Origin: Butyrivibrio hungatei DSM 14810
GTDB lineage: Bacteria; Bacillota; Clostridia; Lachnospirales; Lachnospiraceae
Length of the DNA stretch: 64,000 bases
NCBI RefSeq assembly: GCF_900143205.1
Contig: NZ_FRDH01000009.1
Coordinates: 1 to 64,000 of the forward strand
Reading direction: 5' to 3'
Shown here: in pieces, positions 8,230 to 16,016 of the stretch
How positions within the stretch are numbered: position 1 is the stretch's first letter
How the letters are laid out: every line of letters starts with the position of its first letter
Program-made: the position numbers and the translations under genes
The notes under the pieces: generated by a model
Told to the model about the DNA's origin: nothing
What the model saw: only the letters and a program-made list of their open reading frames with translations
Databases searched by the model: none

Positions 8230-9426
8230 TCAAGCTTTGACTATTGCCTCTGCAAATGCTTCCACTGCATCTTCATCGCTGGAATGAAGCGCACTCTTTA
8301 TTGTCAACACGTTTTCGAGTATTGTCACATTTTTAAGGTTTTGTAATTTTTCTGTCATAAGTTTTCCAGTAACTGGTGCCCAGGTTCCATTCTGCGCAAG
8401 GGCAAAAGTCCTGTTCTGGACGCCAAGGGCGATCATATCATTTAAAAAACTCTCCATCGGAGGATAAATGCCATTGTTATAAGTAGGGCACATGATTACT
8501 ACCTTGCTGCAGCGCCACACTTCGCTGATCAGATAGGATACATCTGTACCAGATACGTCATAGACCTTGATATTCTTATTTGTCTTTTCTCTTAGCTTGG
8601 AAGCCACTACCTCTGCCGCACTCTTTGTGTGTCCATAAAGACTTCCATAGACCAAGAATATTGAATCTTCTTCTGGCTGATATGTGCTCCACTTCTCATA
8701 TTTATCAAGGAGCCACTTAATATTTTTTCTCCAAACAGGTCCATGAAGTGACATGATCATCTGGATATCAAGGCCTGCTGCCTTTTTAAGAACAGCCTGA
8801 ACCTGCATTCCGTATTTTCCAACGATGTTTGCATAGTATCTTCTTGCGGACTCCAGAAAATCTTTTTCATAGTCGTATTCATCTGCAAAGATTCCGCCAT
8901 CTAAAGCTCCAAAGGTTCCAAATGCATCCGCAGCAAAAAGCCCCTTCGAAACGTCGTCATAAGCCATCAAGACTTCTGGCCAGTGGACCATAGGTGCTGC
9001 GATGAAACTAAAGGTATGCTTACCTGTAGATAATGTATCTCCCTCTTTCACCTCTAACTTGTTAAAAGAAGCTGCTTCTGGGAAGAACTGCTCCATGATA
9101 GTAAAGGTCTTGGCACTGCCAACCACCATTACTTCCGGGAAAAGACTTACCACTGTACTGATAAGCGAGCAATGATCTGGCTCCATATGAAGAACCACAA
9201 GGTAATCAAGCTTCCCTCCTGCAAGCGCTTCTTTTAAATTCTCAAGATACTGGTCAGATACAGTAATATCTGCAGTGTCAAACACCGCTTTTTTCTCATC
9301 ATCGATAAAGTAGCTATTGTAGGATACGCCCTCAGGAATAGGAAAGATGTTTTCAAATCTCTCTAGCCTTCTGTCACTTCCTCCAATCCAGTAAATATCT
9401 TCTGTCACTTTCTTAATATTGTTCAC
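8230..9426 (-). CDS. fprA: Flavodiiron protein (FprA-type A flavoprotein)
   Basis: 398 residues from a GTG at 9424-9426 with GGAGGG upstream; the 22 codons above it overlap the kinase gene and lack a site. The N-terminal metallo-beta-lactamase-like domain keeps the diiron ligands: H-M-E-P-D-H near 80, M-V-H-W, A-A-D-A-F and L-H-G-P. The C-terminal flavodoxin domain begins at VYGSLYGHT near 260 and binds FMN. Such proteins reduce oxygen to water or NO to N2O in the cytoplasm of anaerobes. There is no rubredoxin domain fused, but a flavin reductase-like protein is encoded four genes upstream in the same run, a possible electron donor. Confidence 0.93.
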   Translation of the reverse strand: MNNIKKVTEDIYWIGGSDRRLERFENIFPIPEGVSYNSYFIDDEKKAVFDTADITVSDQYLENLKEALAGGKLDYLVVLHMEPDHCSLISTVVSLFPEVMVVGSAKTFTIMEQFFPEAASFNKLEVKEGDTLSTGKHTFSFIAAPMVHWPEVLMAYDDVSKGLFAADAFGTFGALDGGIFADEYDYEKDFLESARRYYANIVGKYGMQVQAVLKKAAGLDIQMIMSLHGPVWRKNIKWLLDKYEKWSTYQPEEDSIFLVYGSLYGHTKSAAEVVASKLREKTNKNIKVYDVSGTDVSYLISEVWRCSKVVIMCPTYNNGIYPPMESFLNDMIALGVQNRTFALAQNGTWAPVTGKLMTEKLQNLKNVTILENVLTIKSALHSSDEDAVEAFAEAIVKA

Positions 9427-9445
9427 TTTCTTTCCCTCCGTCTTT

Positions 9446-12400
9446 TTATTGTTTGAATTCAAGGATCGTCTTTTCAACCACCTTGATATCAATTGGCTTG
9501 GTCACATGTGCATTCATTCCTGCATCAAAAGCATGTTGCACGTCATCAGCATAGGCATTGGCAGTCATTGCAATAATAGGTATTCTTTGAGCCCACTCGG
9601 TTTCGAGGCTTCTGATTGCTGCCGCAGCTTCATATCCGTTCATTACAGGCATTTGAATATCCATAAGGATCATATCATAATCGCCTTCTTTTGCCTCTTT
9701 GAACATATCTACAACTTCCTGACCGTTGCAGCCTCGCGTAACTGTTGCGCCTTCCATATTCATGAGTTCTATAAGAATATCTGCATTGATGTCATTATCT
9801 TCTGCTGCAAGGAACTTCATTCCCTGAAGCGGATTAACAACTTCTTCTTTGTTATCTGTACCAGCGGCTCTGCTGGTAATGTCTTCAAATATCTGCTTAA
9901 GATTGGAGACAAACAGCGGCTTTTGAACTATTTCATTGGCGCCTGCTGCCTTTGCATCATCTTCTATTGCTGCAAAGTTCTCTGCCATCACAAATATCAG
10001 ACTGTTGTTTCTTCGGTCTTTTGACCTGATCTCTCTGATGAGCTCTGCTGCTGTCATATCGCTCAATATATCATTTATGAGTATCAGATCCACGAGTTTA
10101 CCTGCACTATTACAATTTTCTATCGCATGGATCGCTTCAAATCCGTTCTTAGTATCAAGGATCTCTATCTTGTCAGCCTCAAATGCTGCTCGCAGCTGCT
10201 CTGTCTGCGTACGATTCTCTGTTACAAACATTACAGTGCTGATTCCATGGCCTTTCCAGAAATCTACATCGTTCTCATCTACAGCTTTAAGTCTAAGGTT
10301 AACAATGAAGGTACTTCCCTTTCCTTCTTCACTCTCTACCCTGATAGTTCCTCCCATGAGCTCTACAAGGCTCTTGGTGATAGCCATTCCAAGTCCTGTT
10401 CCCTGAATGCTCTTTGTGGCTCCTGTCTCCTCTCTTGAGAAGGCATCAAAGATCTTGTCGATATATTCAGCCTTCATTCCTATACCATTATCTTTGACAG
10501 TAAACTCCACATTTTGGAAGCCTTCTGAAGATGAAGGTGTTTCTTTTATGCGGAATTCGATCCTTCCGCCCTCTGGAGTGTATTTGATGGCATTTCCAAG
10601 AATATTCATGAGTATCTCGTTAATCCTCTGCTTGTCGCCCATGAACATGTCATGTTCCATCTCTTCTATATTTACGATGTATTCCTGATCTTTTGCTTTT
10701 GCCTGGAAGCTGATGACCGAGTTGATCTCCTCAAGCAAAAGACCTATTGCCATCTCTTTAATATCAAGAGTAGTTTTTCCACTCTCAATCTTACTCATAT
10801 CAAGTACATCATTCAATAATCCAAGAAGGTTATGCGAAGCAAGACTTATCTTGTGTGTATACTCTTTTACCTTATCCGGATCGTCAGCATGCTTTTCTAT
10901 CAGCAGATTAAAGCCAGTAATAGCATTCATAGGCGTCCTAAAGTCATGGGACATATTTGCAAGGAAGCTTGTCTTTGCCTTATTAGCTGTCTCTGCGGCA
11001 TTAAGCGCTTCCTGAAGCTGGTGATTTCTCTTTATTTCCTGGGTTCTGTCATAAAGAGCTATGGCCATTCGTTTTCCGCCATCGTCATAGGTACATATTA
11101 CGACGCCTCGGTAAAAGAGCTGCTCTCCTGTTTTTACGTTCTCAAATTTGATCTCTTCGAGGATGATGGCTTCGCCTGACTTGATGCTACTCATGATGAT
11201 ATTATCAAGTCTGTCTGCTCCTTCAGCTTTATGGGCAGTAGCTATGCTTCTTACATCTTCCTTCAACGTATCAAGCGAAATTCCGAGTACTGTTTCAGCA
11301 TTGGATGTAATGAAATTACATGTATAATTCTCTACGTTTACTACTGCAAGTATATCGTTATTTCTTTCTACTACGAAATCAAAGAGCCATTCTCTATAAT
11401 GTATATCACTTTCCTTAGCCAAAAGATCTGCCTTATTTCTGCGATTGATCTCCTCAACCATGTCATTTAACTTGATAGCCATGGCCTGCATGGAATCAGA
11501 AAGTTCACCAATCTCATCCTTGCCTTCGTCGTTGATCCTGACATTGAGATTTCCTCTTTTGATCTCATTGGCTGCGTCATTGAGTCTTATGATCCTGTAG
11601 CTCAGTCTTCTTGAGAACAGTGTCGCTATGACATAAGCAATTATAAAGATAACTCCCGCTATAACAATATCTGAACTAAGAAGTGAGAATACGTCAGCAA
11701 CCATCTCATTTCTGTCAACATAGTAGTAAAGTTTCCAACCGTTTGAGATCTCGTTTGATTCCAAAAGGAAATATTTGTCACTGACAACAAAACCTTCGCT
11801 ATCTTTTTCCAATTTTTCATCTCTGATGTCCTGAATGACTGCATCATCTAAAGCTTCATCATTTAGCTTTTTCTGGCCAACAATATTCCCCTCTTCATCG
11901 ATCAGCAGTATTCCGTTATTTAGATAGCTGGACTGATTGATGATACTAAAGAAATTATCCTTCTTGAGTTTGAGGGTTGCCATTCCAATAACCTTGGATG
12001 ATGTATTTACATCCAAAAGGGCTTTGACTATATAGATTTCTCCATCATCATCAACCATCCACATTGTGTCGTATTCATCATGGCATTTTTCATACCATTT
12101 CTTGATAGTCTCATCTGTCGGCTTACTGATAAACTCACCAATATGGCTTTGTTCCAAGAACTCTGAGTAAAGTTTAATATTCTCAATATTGGAATCACTA
12201 CCAATGAAGTACCAGATAAGCGGCTCTATGTTATCTGTCATTTCCTCAGTGATAGAGAATGGATCCTCTTTTGCATGTTCGATCTTGTATCTAAGTGCTT
12301 CTTCATAGGAAAAGAACTTAAGTACATCGCTTTCTCTTTTAGCATTATTATCAAGACCATTGGAAATAACGTTGACACCGCCCTGGATTGACACCTTAGT

Positions 12401-12544
12401 CTGAGCATTAAGGTTATTTCTGGCTAAGATATATGAGTAAAGGCCCAGGATGACTATAGGTATTACTATAAGAAACAGAAATACCATCCTAAGCTGTGTT
12501 TTGATCTTAATATTTTCTAACCTTGCAAGCTTCTGATTTCCCAT
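9446..12544 (-). CDS. Membrane hybrid histidine kinase with HAMP, PAS and two receiver domains
   Basis: 1032 residues; GGTGAGGG precedes the ATG. Membrane segments near 17-38 and 293-313 bracket an extracellular sensor of about 250 residues, probably Cache-like. HAMP, a PAS domain (about 390-510) and a HisKA domain follow with M-S-H-D-F-R-T-P and phospho-acceptor His near 532. The ATPase domain has N-I-L-G-N-A-I-K-Y and G-T-G-L-G-M. The first receiver (about 775-890) looks degenerate, with Asn at the expected phospho-Asp position. The second (about 910-1030) has M-D-I-Q-M-P with Asp near 961. There is no DNA-binding output. It starts 20 bases after a solute-binding lipoprotein gene, which may supply the ligand. 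Confidence 0.9.
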   Translation of the reverse strand: MGNQKLARLENIKIKTQLRMVFLFLIVIPIVILGLYSYILARNNLNAQTKVSIQGGVNVISNGLDNNAKRESDVLKFFSYEEALRYKIEHAKEDPFSITEEMTDNIEPLIWYFIGSDSNIENIKLYSEFLEQSHIGEFISKPTDETIKKWYEKCHDEYDTMWMVDDDGEIYIVKALLDVNTSSKVIGMATLKLKKDNFFSIINQSSYLNNGILLIDEEGNIVGQKKLNDEALDDAVIQDIRDEKLEKDSEGFVVSDKYFLLESNEISNGWKLYYYVDRNEMVADVFSLLSSDIVIAGVIFIIAYVIATLFSRRLSYRIIRLNDAANEIKRGNLNVRINDEGKDEIGELSDSMQAMAIKLNDMVEEINRRNKADLLAKESDIHYREWLFDFVVERNNDILAVVNVENYTCNFITSNAETVLGISLDTLKEDVRSIATAHKAEGADRLDNIIMSSIKSGEAIILEEIKFENVKTGEQLFYRGVVICTYDDGGKRMAIALYDRTQEIKRNHQLQEALNAAETANKAKTSFLANMSHDFRTPMNAITGFNLLIEKHADDPDKVKEYTHKISLASHNLLGLLNDVLDMSKIESGKTTLDIKEMAIGLLLEEINSVISFQAKAKDQEYIVNIEEMEHDMFMGDKQRINEILMNILGNAIKYTPEGGRIEFRIKETPSSSEGFQNVEFTVKDNGIGMKAEYIDKIFDAFSREETGATKSIQGTGLGMAITKSLVELMGGTIRVESEEGKGSTFIVNLRLKAVDENDVDFWKGHGISTVMFVTENRTQTEQLRAAFEADKIEILDTKNGFEAIHAIENCNSAGKLVDLILINDILSDMTAAELIREIRSKDRRNNSLIFVMAENFAAIEDDAKAAGANEIVQKPLFVSNLKQIFEDITSRAAGTDNKEEVVNPLQGMKFLAAEDNDINADILIELMNMEGATVTRGCNGQEVVDMFKEAKEGDYDMILMDIQMPVMNGYEAAAAIRSLETEWAQRIPIIAMTANAYADDVQHAFDAGMNAHVTKPIDIKVVEKTILEFKQ

Positions 12545-12564
12545 TTATTACCCTCACCACAAAG

Positions 12565-13935
12565 TTATTTTTCCTTCAGTAATTTTTTTACCTTTATATC
12601 AACCTGCATAAGCGCCATGTTTGTTGTCTCTTTTCCAAGTAACACCTTTTGCAGCTCTTTTCCAAGGATCATGTTGATATTGTCGCAGTCTTCTCCCCAG
12701 CTGTAATAAGGCATAAACAAGCCTTTATGTTTAAGGGCCTGTTCTATTCCATCAAATGTGTCCGGATTTGCTATAGTTAGTCCCTTTAAATAGCTCATGC
12801 TTCCAACTCGGTCATTCCATAATTCTCTCTGTCCTTCGGCACAAGCAAGGCTTGTCACTATTTCTTTTGATAATTGTCTGTGATCACCGTAAGTGTTTAC
12901 TGCAAATCCGCAGTCACATCCCCCTATCAGGATTGGCGTTCCATCTGCTGTTCCACAAAATGGCATTGTTCCTAGCGAAATATCGGGATTTGCAACCTTT
13001 ATCCTGTTATAATCTTCAGGCCCTCCCGCTAAAATAAATGTTTCTTCATTTGCAAATTCCTGTATGGCAGCCTTCTGGTCCATGGTGTACATTTCAGGTC
13101 TAAAGACCTCATATGTGATGAGTTTTTCCCAATCTGACAAATAAGGATACAGATTGTTATAGAATGATGCTCTTCCGTACCCTAACCTTTCACCAAAATG
13201 GCTTCCTTCTTCTGTATCAAAATAAGATGCCTGTAAAAAAGCCTGAGCACTTTCTGAGATATTGGCGTAATCCTTAAGCGCCGCAGAACACACCTTCATT
13301 CCAAGAGTTTCTCTTATATATACTGCATTTTCCAGAAACTCTTCATAACTTTGAGGTACCTTTAACCCGTATTTTTCAAAAAGACCCTTGTTATAATACA
13401 AGCATCTGTAACCGCTGGTATTGGGTACGGCATAAATCTCATTTCCATAGGTAAAAGCTTCTCTGCTATACCTGTTAAACTCTTGCGTTATATCTGTAAG
13501 CGGTGTGATATATCTGGTCAGAGCATGCTTTCTGGCCATACCTTGATCAACATATAATATGTCTGGTGCTTCTCTGTAGGATAATTGCGAATCGATTATT
13601 GATTCATAATGATTTTTGTCTATATAAACAAATTCAAATGTGACATCTGGAAATGTTCTGGTTAGATATGATTTTAGATTTCCTAAATACTCTTCCTGAT
13701 ACCAGGTAGCGATACGAATTGTTATCTTACCGTTTTCTTCTACCTTCATTGGATTAGAATCGCCCGATGGAGCTTCAAACGTCACTTCCTTTTCACCTGT
13801 TCTTGGCGCAGCTCCTAAAGACGCAATACTAGTAGGCTTCGGACACACTGATCCGCAGCCAGCCAGCATGCAAATGATAAATGCAAATTGCAAAATAATA
13901 CTTACAAAGGTTTTCTTCAGCTTGTAGCTCTTCAT
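12565..13935 (-). CDS. Extracellular solute-binding lipoprotein (family 1), probable sensor partner
   Basis: 456 residues. A lipoprotein signal peptide ends in L-A-G-C near residue 27, so the protein is lipid-anchored outside the membrane. The mature part has the fold signature of type 1 solute-binding proteins: ITIRIATWY opening, Y-V-D-Q-G, AVPNTSGYRCLYYNKGLFEKY hinge and a late glycine-rich strand. No permease or ATPase gene is adjacent; instead the hybrid histidine kinase follows after 20 bases. That context suggests a ligand-sensing rather than transport role, an inference from gene order. The ligand is unknown, with oligosaccharide the usual class for this family. Confidence 0.82.
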   Translation of the reverse strand: MKSYKLKKTFVSIILQFAFIICMLAGCGSVCPKPTSIASLGAAPRTGEKEVTFEAPSGDSNPMKVEENGKITIRIATWYQEEYLGNLKSYLTRTFPDVTFEFVYIDKNHYESIIDSQLSYREAPDILYVDQGMARKHALTRYITPLTDITQEFNRYSREAFTYGNEIYAVPNTSGYRCLYYNKGLFEKYGLKVPQSYEEFLENAVYIRETLGMKVCSAALKDYANISESAQAFLQASYFDTEEGSHFGERLGYGRASFYNNLYPYLSDWEKLITYEVFRPEMYTMDQKAAIQEFANEETFILAGGPEDYNRIKVANPDISLGTMPFCGTADGTPILIGGCDCGFAVNTYGDHRQLSKEIVTSLACAEGQRELWNDRVGSMSYLKGLTIANPDTFDGIEQALKHKGLFMPYYSWGEDCDNINMILGKELQKVLLGKETTNMALMQVDIKVKKLLKEK

Positions 13936-13963
13936 AATTCCCTCGTAATACTACTTGTTTGCG

Positions 13964-14479
13964 TTATCTAAGCAAGATCGTCTTTACTTCTCCGATGTAA
14001 AGTACGTGATAGTCTCCTGCATCATAGAAGTCTTGTTTGATTGATTCGTCAACAATACCCGCTTCATCGAACTCTCTTGAGTAAACTACCTTGCATGTTA
14101 TTATCTCTCTAGCTTCGTCTACAAAAGGTATTCCCTCGTAATAATTAACATTCAATCTGGCAGCGGCAATCTTGTCCTCGTCTCTTCCAGATACTGAATG
14201 TATATACTTCATGGCACCACGATACTTTTCCTGATCCATGAAGCTTACTGAAAATTCCCCCGACGCATCGATGAGTTCTCTTGTATATCTGCTCTTTCTG
14301 GCAAATATAAAAACAACTCTCTTGTTCCAGATATATCCTACACCGCCCCATCTAGCAGCCATCATGTTGACCTTTGAGCCATCAGCTACCGTAACAAGTA
14401 TTGTTTCCCCGACAAACTTGTATGGGCCAGTTTCGATATCTTCTGGGTTTACTGGTTGAAAAACATGCAATTCACTCAT
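13964..14479 (-). CDS. Flavin reductase-like FMN-binding protein
   Basis: 171 residues starting with an ATG preceded by AGGAGGT. It matches the flavin reductase/FMN-binding split-barrel family: GETILVTVADG strand, N-M-M-A-A-R-W-G, R-K-S-R-Y-T-R-E-L-I and F-S-V-S-F-M. Members are small cytoplasmic flavoproteins that transfer electrons from NAD(P)H or act as flavoredoxins. It lies 10 bases after greA and in the same strand run as the flavodiiron gene, which fits a role as electron donor, though this is inference. Confidence 0.8.
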   Translation of the reverse strand: MSELHVFQPVNPEDIETGPYKFVGETILVTVADGSKVNMMAARWGGVGYIWNKRVVFIFARKSRYTRELIDASGEFSVSFMDQEKYRGAMKYIHSVSGRDEDKIAAARLNVNYYEGIPFVDEAREIITCKVVYSREFDEAGIVDESIKQDFYDAGDYHVLYIGEVKTILLR

Positions 14480-14489
14480 ATGGACCTCC

Positions 14490-14993
14490 TTAAAAGTCGC
14501 GTATTTTGTCCTCGTCTGTTAATCCAGTATTTTCGATATTAATTATCGTTACGCCGTAACTAAAATCGTCGCTCACTTTAATAGTAACATGGTCTCCCAC
14601 TTTATGTCCAAGTAATTGTTTTCCAAGCGGAGACTCAATACTGATGAGTCCTTTCAAAGAATTCTGACGCATTGTTGTAACGATTTTATACGTTTCTTCG
14701 CTATTGTCCTCATCTAATTTTACTACTACTGTTTTATTCATGCCAACCTGATCTTCTTTGGTATCGTCATCAATAACTGTAGCTGTTTTTATCATCCTCT
14801 CCAAAAACCTGATCCTGCTCTCGTTCTGGTTCTTGGCCTTCTTGGCAGCGTAATACTCGAAGTTTTCCGATAGGTCACCCTGAGCCCTTGCTTCTTTGAC
14901 ATGTTCAAGAAGCTCTTTTCTGACAACCACCTTGCGGTGCTCTATCTCTGCCTCCATGTCCTGAATATCTTTTCTTGTTAACTCGTTATGCAT
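14490..14993 (-). CDS. greA: Transcription elongation factor GreA
   Basis: 167 residues. The N-terminal coiled coil contains the family signature E-A-R-A-Q-G-D-L-S-E-N-F-E-Y, whose acidic residues reach the RNA polymerase active site and stimulate cleavage of backtracked RNA. The C-terminal FKBP-like domain carries S-P-L-G-K-Q-L-L-G. It precedes the flavin reductase gene by 10 bases. A strong terminator for the fba gene ends only about 27 bases before its start, leaving no room for a conventional promoter, so it may depend on readthrough. Confidence 0.93.
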   Translation of the reverse strand: MHNELTRKDIQDMEAEIEHRKVVVRKELLEHVKEARAQGDLSENFEYYAAKKAKNQNESRIRFLERMIKTATVIDDDTKEDQVGMNKTVVVKLDEDNSEETYKIVTTMRQNSLKGLISIESPLGKQLLGHKVGDHVTIKVSDDFSYGVTIINIENTGLTDEDKIRDF

Positions 14994-15020
14994 AAAACTA
15001 GCCCCCTACCTAAATAATAG

Positions 15021-15051
15021 AAAAAAGGCGAAGCCTGTTGGCTTCGCCTTT
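15021..15051 (-). terminator. Terminator of fba, directly upstream of greA
   Basis: Perfect stem AAAGGCGAAGCC/GGCTTCGCCTTT (15024-15035 and 15040-15051) followed on the minus strand by TTTTTTCTATT. It lies 14 bases after the fba stop and 27 bases before the greA start. Confidence 0.9.
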
Positions 15052-15065
15052 CAGAATTGCTCTTA

Positions 15066-15929
15066 TCAAGCCTTTCCAACTGATCCGAAGAGTTCCATCT
15101 TTTCCTTAACTGTAGCCTTGATAGCTTCAGCACCAGGAGCAAGAAGTTTACGAGGATCAAATCCCTTACCTTCGAGATCCTTACCAGCCTCAACATACTT
15201 ACGTGTTGCATCAGCAAATGAAAGCTGGCACTCTGTATTAACATTGATCTTAGAAACGCCAAGTGTGATAGCCTTCTTGATCATATCTGCTGGGATACCT
15301 GTACCGCCGTGAAGAACGAGAGGCATAACACCTGTCTTCTGCTGGATAGCATCAAGAACGTCGAATCTAAGTCCTGGCCATCCTTCTGGATACTTACCGT
15401 GGATGTTACCGATACCAGCTGCAAGCATATCTACGCCAAGATCAGCGATTCTCTTGCACTCATCTGGATCAGCGCACTCACCCATTCCTACTACGCCGTC
15501 TTCTTCACCACCGATTGAACCAACTTCTGCCTCGATTGAAAGACCAAGCTGGTGAGCAACGTGTACAAGCTCCTGAGTCTTAGCAACGTTCTCTTCGATA
15601 TCGTAGTGTGATCCATCAAACATGATTGATGTGAATCCAGCCTTGATGCACTTATAGCATCCTTCGTATGTACCATGATCAAGGTGAAGAGCAACAGGAA
15701 CTGTGATTCCAAGGCTCTCGTCCATAGCCTTAACCATAGCTGCAACAGTTGTGAAACCTGTCATGTATTTACCAGCACCCTCAGAAACACCGAGAATAAC
15801 AGGAGACTTAAGCTCTTCTGCTGTTAAAAGAACTGATTTTGTCCACTCCAGGTTGTTGATGTTGAACTGGCCTACTGCATAGTGGCCTTCTTTTGCTTTT
15901 ACAAGCATGTCTTTTGCGGATACTAACAT
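15066..15929 (-). CDS. fba: Class II fructose-1,6-bisphosphate aldolase
   Basis: 287 residues; GGGAGAT precedes the ATG. The zinc-dependent aldolase signatures are present: A-L-H-L-D-H-G near residue 80, E-A-E-V-G-S-I-G-G-E-E-D, G-N-I-H-G, V-L-H-G-G-T-G and I-N-V-N-T-E. It cleaves fructose-1,6-bisphosphate in glycolysis. It is transcribed alone, with a strong terminator after it, a clear -10 element before it and a Rex-like palindrome upstream. Confidence 0.96.
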   Translation of the reverse strand: MLVSAKDMLVKAKEGHYAVGQFNINNLEWTKSVLLTAEELKSPVILGVSEGAGKYMTGFTTVAAMVKAMDESLGITVPVALHLDHGTYEGCYKCIKAGFTSIMFDGSHYDIEENVAKTQELVHVAHQLGLSIEAEVGSIGGEEDGVVGMGECADPDECKRIADLGVDMLAAGIGNIHGKYPEGWPGLRFDVLDAIQQKTGVMPLVLHGGTGIPADMIKKAITLGVSKINVNTECQLSFADATRKYVEAGKDLEGKGFDPRKLLAPGAEAIKATVKEKMELFGSVGKA

Positions 15930-15956
15930 TTGTTTATCTCCCTTGTTTATGTTTTA

Positions 15957-16016
15957 TTAACAGTTAAGAACATTATATACTTGTTGCTCAAAAAAATAAA
16001 GTTAAAGTGTTAACAA
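15957..16016 (-). promoter_or_regulatory. fba promoter with Rex-like operator
   Basis: On the minus strand TTGTTAA-CACT-TTAACTT (15999-16016) matches 12 of 14 defined positions of the Rex consensus TTGTTAANNNNTTAACAA. It lies just upstream of the -10 hexamer TATAAT (15972-15977), covering the expected -35. A second small palindrome, TTAAC-A-GTTAA (15957-15967), follows the -10. Rex is an NADH/NAD+-responsive repressor in Firmicutes; its use here is inferred. Confidence 0.5.

Noticed and set aside
9419-10024. A plus-strand open frame of 201 codons across the flavodiiron/kinase junction
   Set aside because: Overlaps two well-supported genes in antisense and lacks any ribosome binding site or family match.
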